Shown here: one piece after another, positions 59,116-64,000 of the stretch
How positions within the stretch are numbered: position 1 is the first letter of the stretch
Layout of the letters: each line of letters opens with the position of its first letter
Assembly: GCA_028286245.1 (NCBI GenBank)
Contig: JAQBRY010000001.1
Span: forward strand, 62,001 to 126,000
Length of the DNA: 64,000 nucleotides
DNA from: Candidatus Saccharimonadota bacterium
GTDB taxonomy: Bacteria; Patescibacteriota; Saccharimonadia; Saccharimonadales; UBA4665
Direction of reading: 5' to 3'
Position numbers and translations under genes: made by a program
Notes under the pieces: generated by a model
Database searches by the model: none
The model's input: only the letters and a program-made list of their open reading frames with translations
What the model was told of the DNA's origin: nothing

Positions 59116-59474
59116 CTATTCTTTGTTTTTATTTTTGAATACGAGATCACCTAATCAGCAGTCAACTGTTTGTTTTTTTGTGTAGTTTTTGTTTTTGGGT
59201 GACTACCTGGCCGTTAGTGTAAAAAGGTAAGTTACGCGTAAAGCGTAACGAACTGTTTACTGGATAGATAGTCAAGTTTGAGAGACTTATGTGTGAGGTG
59301 GAGTTTTGGGAGGTGTTTTAAAATGTGCAAGGGTTTTTTTGGTGGTTTGCCCCAAGGTGCCACTGTTGACTGCCGAATAGCCGAGCTCGAAACTTTTACT
59401 TACGTTTCGATTGTTCTATTCGTTTTTTTTCGAATTGTTAAGGAGCTCAACCTATTTTGCGGGCTTTTTGCGGA
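59116..59474. other. Long mraZ-rsmH intergenic region with hairpins
   Basis: No gene seen. A perfect stem GTTACGC-GTAAA-GCGTAAC (59231-59249) and a CGAAAC/GTTTCG stem closer to mraZ lie in the transcribed strand. T- and A-rich runs dominate. mraZ and rsmH are often adjacent in other bacteria, so this spacer may hold transcriptional or RNA regulation. Confidence 0.45.
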
Positions 59475-59846
59475 CTAGTCTGCGAGTTCAGCAGCAACAA
59501 TGCGCCAATACTGACCAACACCGATTGCAACAACATCACGTTCGATCTTAGCGTAGTCCAGCAAATGCTGTTCTAGCGTGATTCGTCCCTGCTTGTCGTC
59601 TGGTCGCACCTCGACTTTGCCTTTTCTGAACTGTACGTTCAAATCAGCAATTTTTTCGTCAAGAATATCGCCAGCCAATCGTGGCTCGACTAAATTGTTC
59701 CACACATCTAACGGATAGAGGTGCAGATACGTACCAAAGCCTCGCGTTACAACTACCCCGTTCGCAAACTTGTCACGAAGTTCGGCAGGTATGGTTAACC
59801 GCCGCTTGTCGTCAAGCTTCCGTTCAAAATAATCTACGATGGCCAT
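59475..59846 (-). CDS. mraZ: MraZ transcriptional regulator
   Basis: 123 residues. Two AbrB-like MraZ domains: the first begins near FERKLDDKRRLTIPAELRD and the second near KVEVRPDDKQGRITLEQHLLDYA. MraZ is a conserved first gene of dcw clusters and represses that cluster by binding GGG-containing repeats. AAAGG is a plausible ribosome-binding site. Upstream, GGGT words on the minus strand with 10-bp spacing fit its known operator type. Confidence 0.96.
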   Translation of the reverse strand: MAIVDYFERKLDDKRRLTIPAELRDKFANGVVVTRGFGTYLHLYPLDVWNNLVEPRLAGDILDEKIADLNVQFRKGKVEVRPDDKQGRITLEQHLLDYAKIERDVVAIGVGQYWRIVAAELAD

Positions 59847-59902
59847 TGGTGCCCTTTAAGTTGCTAGTGGTTTTTGTTTTATTGTGAGTAGCTCTTTTGG
59901 CT

Positions 59903-59948
59903 ACCCCGTGTTACCCACTAACAAGAGCATACTACCCACGATCACCCC
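59903..59948 (-). promoter_or_regulatory. Candidate MraZ box array
   Basis: On the minus strand GGGT-containing boxes start (as ACCC on the + strand) at 59903, 59913, 59934 and 59944: two pairs, each with exactly 10-bp period, the pairs 21 bp apart. MraZ of E. coli binds TGGGN repeats of 10-bp period upstream of its own gene. Confidence 0.75.
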
Positions 59949-59966
59949 CTGCAATACACAAAACAC

Positions 59967-59993
59967 AAAAAAGGTGGTGTTTTTGACACCACC
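59967..59993 (-). terminator. Intrinsic terminator after small membrane gene
   Basis: Minus strand: GGTGGTGT-CAAAA-ACACCACC, 8-bp stem, followed by T6. Isolates mraZ from the upstream gene at 60022-60414. Confidence 0.93.
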
Positions 59994-60021
59994 CCTTAGG
60001 CTCTATCTGTTACGCTTATGT

Positions 60022-60414
60022 TTACTGATGCGGAGAAACAGTTACGTTATCTACGGGGCCACCTGGCAAGCCGGCGGGGCCCCCTTCCTGCTGTTCGAGC
60101 GCCTTGCGAGCCTCTTCTGCCTGTTGCTGGCGAGCAGCCTCGCCAAAGTGCTCTGTTTGCAGCACGGCATCGGGCGGAGTAACTCCTGAATCGTCAGGCA
60201 ATTTGCTCTCACCTACAACAAGGCCTGCGGTCAGCACAACACCAGTAACCGCGGTGGCGGCAGCTATGCCGAGGTGGCGAATTGTTCGCTGGCGACCAGC
60301 AGTTAGAACTTCAGATTGGTCTGCACCATTAGTGTTCCAGTCAAATTCTTTTACCCCTGCTCGGTACAAGAAACGCTCTTTTACTTCCTGTAATTTAGTT
60401 TTTTGTGGTGTCAT
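60022..60414 (-). CDS. Small single-span membrane protein
   Basis: 130 residues: cytoplasmic N-terminus with basic/acidic helices (LQEVKERFLYRAGVKEFDW), one transmembrane segment (LGIAAATAVTGVVLTAGLVVG), then an acidic Gln/Glu/Pro-rich extracytoplasmic tail (ARQQQAEEARKALEQQEGGP). GAGGAGC lies 7 nt before the ATG. No family recognised. It precedes mraZ but a terminator separates them. Confidence 0.75.
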   Translation of the reverse strand: MTPQKTKLQEVKERFLYRAGVKEFDWNTNGADQSEVLTAGRQRTIRHLGIAAATAVTGVVLTAGLVVGESKLPDDSGVTPPDAVLQTEHFGEAARQQQAEEARKALEQQEGGPAGLPGGPVDNVTVSPHQ

Positions 60415-60439
60415 AGTATGCTCCTCTGTAAATATCGGA

Positions 60440-60670
60440 TTAAAAATTAGCTGAACGCGACGGGGTGCGCTGTGAGGTGTTGTAGCTGATGTAGTGTGAC
60501 TCAGCTTCTTCCTTCTCGCGGCGGTGGTGGTCGTTATAGCTTAGGTCGTGCGTTACCGCTGTCTGGGCTTCTGGCACAACTACTGAGCATAGGACTGCAG
60601 CGGTCGTCATAAGTGCGATACCGGCGTATTCAGCAATGTTTATTAGTTTTTTATTTTTTGTATTAACCAT
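60440..60670 (-). CDS. Small membrane protein
   Basis: 76 residues with a hydrophobic segment (IAEYAGIALMTTAAVLCSVVVP) after a Lys-rich start; then a His/Arg/Glu-rich segment (YNDHHRREKEEAESHY). Promoter on the minus strand: TTGACA, 17 bp, TAATGT, 4 nt before the ATG. Function unknown; probably in one transcript with the following 130-residue protein. Confidence 0.7.
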   Translation of the reverse strand: MVNTKNKKLINIAEYAGIALMTTAAVLCSVVVPEAQTAVTHDLSYNDHHRREKEEAESHYISYNTSQRTPSRSANF

Positions 60671-60778
60671 ACATAATTACATTAGCAAATAGTGTCGCTT
60701 TTGTCAAGCTTATGCTAATAAACCTATCCCTTTAGGTGCGTTTATAGTATGGCACTCATATCTGCCCTTTTAGAACCG

Positions 60779-61765
60779 TTAGGCTAGTAGATCAACCAGA
60801 GTGTTGGCGACGGCTTCGGCGTCGTGCCGGATGAGTGAGCGGCGTATAAAGGTGTCGTTTTGATTTCTGGCAATGGGTGCTGTCGACAGATAGTTGCCGC
60901 CGATCGCCTGGTAGCTGGCGCCGCTAAAGGCGGCCTGCATAACGGTGACCGGGTATTCTTGTTCGAGTGCGTACTTAGAAAGTAATTCCTCGTCGGGGAC
61001 GTTGATGTTGTATAAAACGGCATCGATTATGCCGGGGGTTGTTAAACGCTCGAGTTCGGCCACGTACTCGTTAACGTCAAAGTCAGCGGTATGATTGGGC
61101 TTATTGACCAGGTTACACACAAAGATTACTTGGGCTTTGGCGGCAGCGAGCGCCCCGGCCACACCGTCGACCGTTAGGGCCGGGGCCAGCGACCCGTAGA
61201 GATTACCGGGCGCGATTACCACCATATCCGCCTCGGCAATCGCTTTGGCTGCATCGGTGTTAATGGTGGCTGGGCCGTCAAAGAATATGTCTGGGTGGGT
61301 GTGGGGCGGCAGCATGGTGAGCTCAATAGCGCGCTGACCGTGCACCACGCCCGCCTCAGTTTGCATACTGAGTTTGCAGTTGTCGAGCGTCATCGGCAGC
61401 ACGCGGCCCTGTATGTTAAGAACGTCACCGGCCATGCGGACCGCGTCCTCGAAGTTATTAGTCATAGTTTCGACGGCGCTCAGGAAGATATTGCCAAAGG
61501 AATGGCCTTCGAAACTACCGGTTGGAAAGCGGAAATTAAAAAGGTCACGGAGCTCCTGCGAAGCGTCGCTGAGTGCCACCAGACATTGCCTGATGTCACC
61601 GGGCGGCAGCACGCCCAGTTCGTCGCGAAGTACACCGGTGGATCCGCCATCGTCAGCCATTGCCACCAGAGCCGTAATGGATAGCTCCTTACGGAATTTT
61701 AGCGACTGAAGAAGCGTATAACTCCCCGTGCCACCGCCAATAACAACTACTTTTGATTGTGCCAT
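60779..61765 (-). CDS. yvcK: YvcK/CofD-like family protein
   Basis: 328 residues. VVVIGGGTGSYTLLQSLK at the N-terminus, MADDGGSTGVLRDELGVLPPGDIRQCLVALSD, FNFRFP...GHSFGNIFLSA, and VVIAPGNLYGSLAPAL are the family signature. In B. subtilis YvcK binds UDP-GlcNAc and links metabolism to peptidoglycan synthesis; whiA and rapZ, its usual neighbours, are not present here. TATCAT (minus) is exactly 6 nt before the ATG, a leaderless arrangement. Confidence 0.94.
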   Translation of the reverse strand: MAQSKVVVIGGGTGSYTLLQSLKFRKELSITALVAMADDGGSTGVLRDELGVLPPGDIRQCLVALSDASQELRDLFNFRFPTGSFEGHSFGNIFLSAVETMTNNFEDAVRMAGDVLNIQGRVLPMTLDNCKLSMQTEAGVVHGQRAIELTMLPPHTHPDIFFDGPATINTDAAKAIAEADMVVIAPGNLYGSLAPALTVDGVAGALAAAKAQVIFVCNLVNKPNHTADFDVNEYVAELERLTTPGIIDAVLYNINVPDEELLSKYALEQEYPVTVMQAAFSGASYQAIGGNYLSTAPIARNQNDTFIRRSLIRHDAEAVANTLVDLLA

Positions 61766-61787
61766 GCTCTTATGATAGCAGCCCTGG

Positions 61788-62654
61788 CTAGGCTAACGTA
61801 TCAAGGGCGTCAATTTCTGCCTGGGTCAGTTCGATACTGGCCGCAGCAATATTTTCTTCGAGGTGCTCCAGTGACGACGTCCCCGGTATGGGCAACATGT
61901 TTGGCGAGTGAGCCAGCAGCCACGCCAGCGCAATCTGGTGGGCGGTAGCGTCGTGTGCTTCTGCTATATCAGTCACGACTCGTTGTTGCAGGTCCGTGCG
62001 TCCCCCTCCGACCGGGAAGTATGGAATAAAGGCAATGTCATGCTGCTCACAGAGTTTTAGGACTTCCTCGTGTTCACGGTTAAAGAGGTTGTAATTGTTC
62101 TGCACGCTCACAAACATACCCATCGACAGCGCAATCTCAAAATGTTCAGGTTTAATATTACTGAGGCCGATGTGCCGAATTTTGCCCTCTGATTGCAGAT
62201 CCAACATGGCCTGGAATGAATCTTGGAATGGCACCTCCGGATCAACGGTATGCAGTTGATATAGGTCAATTCGCTCAAGCTTGAGCCGTTTAAGACTGGC
62301 ATCGCAGGCTTGCCGCAGATGCTCAGGGCTACAATCCGGTACCCAGTTACCGGGACCAGGACGCGTTATGCCGCCTTTGGTAGCAATAATAATTCCCTCG
62401 TATGGGTAGAGCGTTTCGGCAATCAAATTTTCTGACACTTCCGGTCCGTAGGCATCAGCAGTATCAATCAGGTTTACGTCGTAGCCTACCGCTCGTTTTA
62501 GCACTGCTTTGGCAGTTTCCGGATCATCGGGTTCTCCCCAAATGCCCTGGCCGGTGAGGCGCATGGCACCGTAGGCCAAACGATTAATATGGAAATCTCC
62601 TATTTTTACTGTGCCCGCATGGAGCGCAGAGACTTTTTGAGCGGCTTCATTCAT
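61788..62654 (-). CDS. Aldo/keto reductase
   Basis: 288 residues, (beta/alpha)8 barrel. Catalytic set visible: Asp in LIDTADAYGPE, Tyr in the same segment, Lys in IATKGG, and His in LYQLHTVDP. The C-terminal NADPH-binding block (LPIPGTSSLEHLEENI) is intact. It probably reduces an aldehyde or ketone; substrate unknown. GGAGGAG on the minus strand is 5 nt before the ATG, so this is a Shine-Dalgarno-led gene. Confidence 0.93.
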   Translation of the reverse strand: MNEAAQKVSALHAGTVKIGDFHINRLAYGAMRLTGQGIWGEPDDPETAKAVLKRAVGYDVNLIDTADAYGPEVSENLIAETLYPYEGIIIATKGGITRPGPGNWVPDCSPEHLRQACDASLKRLKLERIDLYQLHTVDPEVPFQDSFQAMLDLQSEGKIRHIGLSNIKPEHFEIALSMGMFVSVQNNYNLFNREHEEVLKLCEQHDIAFIPYFPVGGGRTDLQQRVVTDIAEAHDATAHQIALAWLLAHSPNMLPIPGTSSLEHLEENIAAASIELTQAEIDALDTLA

Positions 62655-62690
62655 AGGTTCTCCTCCCTTATGATGCTATAGATTATGCAA

Positions 62691-63335
62691 TCAGGCAGCG
62701 ACATCAAGCACTACTGGTACACCATTTTCTAATTTTATAAATTTGATTCCCTCAACGTTCAGCGCCTGCTCAATACCACCATACATTTGGGCACGAGCTT
62801 CTTCGCTCCAGTGCCAGTCGTGGATGGGTAATACATAGGTAGGTTTTAATTCCAGAGCGAGTCGGACGGCCTGCACCGCACTTCCCCAAGGTGCCGTTAC
62901 GGGTAGGGCAAGCACTGCTTTGGTCTCGGAAAACGAATGACTATCGCCCGGATGCGTCAAAGTATCTAGGTAATGCACGCCTATTTCTTGGGGAGTTTCA
63001 AATAAGGGGGTGACCGGCTCGTGCGGGGCATCAAAAAGGACAATACCGTCGCTGGCTTGGTCGCTGGCAGTAATTCCCTCTTTTGCCAGCTCGGCAACAA
63101 TTTCAGCAGGAGCAGTAATGGCAACATTAGGAAATTTTTCGACAAGTTGTTTTATTAATTTAAGGCTAAAATGATCACCATGCTTATGCGTAATGATAAT
63201 GTCATCAAGGTAGTCAAGCTTGGAAATATCAAGCAGTGCTTCGCTCATCATGCCCGGATCAAACAGGGTCGTCCTATTAACCGGATCTGGCATTTCCACT
63301 AGTAAACAGGAGTGGCTGTACTTTGTAATTTTCAT
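62691..63335 (-). CDS. MBL-fold metallo-hydrolase
   Basis: 214 residues. Metallo-beta-lactamase motifs: THKHGDHF (HxHxDH), LTHPGDSHSF (His/Asp) and PIHDWHWS near the end. The N-terminal ITKYSHSCLLVEMP is typical of the UlaG/YtkL-like subfamily. It would hydrolyse a phosphodiester or ester with two metal ions; substrate unknown. GGAG lies 7 nt before the ATG. An 8-bp inverted repeat with a 5-nt loop (63353-63373) overlaps the promoter. Confidence 0.93.
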   Translation of the reverse strand: MKITKYSHSCLLVEMPDPVNRTTLFDPGMMSEALLDISKLDYLDDIIITHKHGDHFSLKLIKQLVEKFPNVAITAPAEIVAELAKEGITASDQASDGIVLFDAPHEPVTPLFETPQEIGVHYLDTLTHPGDSHSFSETKAVLALPVTAPWGSAVQAVRLALELKPTYVLPIHDWHWSEEARAQMYGGIEQALNVEGIKFIKLENGVPVVLDVAA

Positions 63336-63352
63336 AGGAGACTCCTTTTTGA

Positions 63353-63373
63353 TTGGTATACTTTTTATACCAA
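63353..63373. promoter_or_regulatory. Inverted repeat at MBL gene promoter
   Basis: TTGGTATA-CTTTT-TATACCAA: perfect 8-bp arms. It starts 18 bp upstream of the MBL gene start and includes TATA sequence that could be the -10, so it is a likely operator. Confidence 0.6.
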
Positions 63374-63440
63374 ATATGAGCAGTGCAAAGCTGTAAGAAA
63401 AGTAACATTGCTACTTAAAATTCTAGATTACTATAAATCG

Positions 63441-64000
63441 CTATTTCTTTTTTCGGTCAAAGTAGGCGAGTTGGCGTCGCAGCTGATCAAGCCGAATAAT
63501 CTTTGGCTCAAATACTTTGAGTAGGCTGGAATACTGCCAGTTTGGCGTTAAGATGTTAGCAAGCTTACCCTGTTGCTCAAGATACTCAGCCAGGCTAAAA
63601 AAGTCGCCGTCACCAGATACAATAATGGCCTGCGCATAATGAGGCATTTCTTTCATGGCATAGAGCACGAGCTCGGCATCAACATTGCCTTTAATAAACG
63701 ACTTATCCTTATCTTTTTCTTCGGCTGGTTTGTCGGTGCTAGCGGGATTTACACCTGTCGCAGGGGTATCATTATGTGCCTGAGCCTGCACCGATACGTC
63801 AACCGTTGGCTTGAGTACTACGAGGTAGCCCAGTTCGTGCATGTGCTCATACAGCGATTCGTTTTCGCTCATATAGCCAATAAATAAATAGGCGTGCGTA
63901 ACGTTGTGGGTGGTACGCAAATATTCACGGAATTTCCGCCAGTCCATTTTCCAACCCATGCGTTGAATGCCCAGGTTAAGGTTCTGGCTATCTACAAAAG
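63441..64000 (-). CDS. NYN domain protein, 5' end outside window
   Basis: The frame stays open through the window edge, upstream of the Met at 63959, reading FVDSQNLNLGIQRMGWKMDW, which is the conserved start of LabA/DUF88-type NYN domains. The N-terminal few residues are therefore missing. Later come GNVDAELVLYAM and AIIVSGDGDFFSLAEYL with the conserved metal-binding Asp residues. NYN domains are PIN-like ribonucleases. A Lys/Glu-rich insert (about 85-100) and a basic C-terminus are present. Confidence 0.9.
   Translation of the reverse strand, partial: FVDSQNLNLGIQRMGWKMDWRKFREYLRTTHNVTHAYLFIGYMSENESLYEHMHELGYLVVLKPTVDVSVQAQAHNDTPATGVNPASTDKPAEEKDKDKSFIKGNVDAELVLYAMKEMPHYAQAIIVSGDGDFFSLAEYLEQQGKLANILTPNWQYSSLLKVFEPKIIRLDQLRRQLAYFDRKKK

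Overview
The window reads as a chromosomal segment of a Patescibacteria/CPR bacterium, most likely a Saccharibacteria (TM7)-type genome. This is an inference from gene content: a stripped-down dcw cluster, PEGA-, DUF3048- and repeat-rich surface proteins, a proline-rich response regulator, a sigma-region-4/HARE-HTH protein, and many small lineage-specific proteins. TGA is used as a normal stop (e.g. the umuD-like gene and the second histidine kinase), which argues against Gracilibacteria/Absconditabacteria. There is no rRNA, CRISPR array, IS element or prophage.

Layout. 1-12.3 kb is mostly + strand: an edge fragment, a PEGA protein, gltX, a NUDIX gene (-), a DUF3048 protein, a histidine kinase plus lone receiver, a umuDC-like operon, an ECF-like sigma factor, rlmH, and a secreted Asn/Thr-rich repeat protein. 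12.3-16.2 kb holds two minus-strand surface proteins, one with a cohesin-like domain and one with six FN3 domains and a type I dockerin. 16.2-36.2 kb is an accessory zone of single genes on both strands: many unrecognised proteins, an HExxH lipoprotein, a PLD-like protein, a deaminase, a papain-fold-like protein, plus an IMPase, an F420-reductase-like oxidoreductase, and a PadR regulator divergent from a DUF347-DedA-DUF347 operon. 36.2-50.6 kb has tRNA-Glu, a two-component pair, a pseudouridine synthase, der, pth, a probable structured ncRNA, dprA, topA and the sigma/HARE-HTH regulator. 50.6-51.4 kb is an 822-bp gap between convergent genes. 51.4-59.9 kb is a minus-strand dcw cluster, mraZ-rsmH-ftsL-ftsI-mraY-ftsW-murG-ftsQ, lacking the Mur ligases and ftsA/ftsZ. 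60-64 kb ends with two small membrane proteins, yvcK, an aldo/keto reductase, an MBL hydrolase and an NYN-domain gene cut by the window edge.

Two sequence-level patterns run through the window. First, many genes have a -10 box 6-8 nt (most often exactly 6) before the start codon, which puts transcription initiation on or next to the ATG: leaderless mRNAs. A minority, including the secreted repeat protein, the DUF347 operon, the aldo/keto reductase and the MBL gene, have classical Shine-Dalgarno leaders. Second, five accessory-zone genes share a -35 region reading ATGCTTGC, each 17 bp from its -10. The most unusual items are the 380-nt ncRNA candidate at 43.5-43.8 kb, the cohesin/dockerin pair, a UmuD homologue lacking its catalytic dyad, the palindrome between padR and the DUF347 operon, and the shared accessory promoters.
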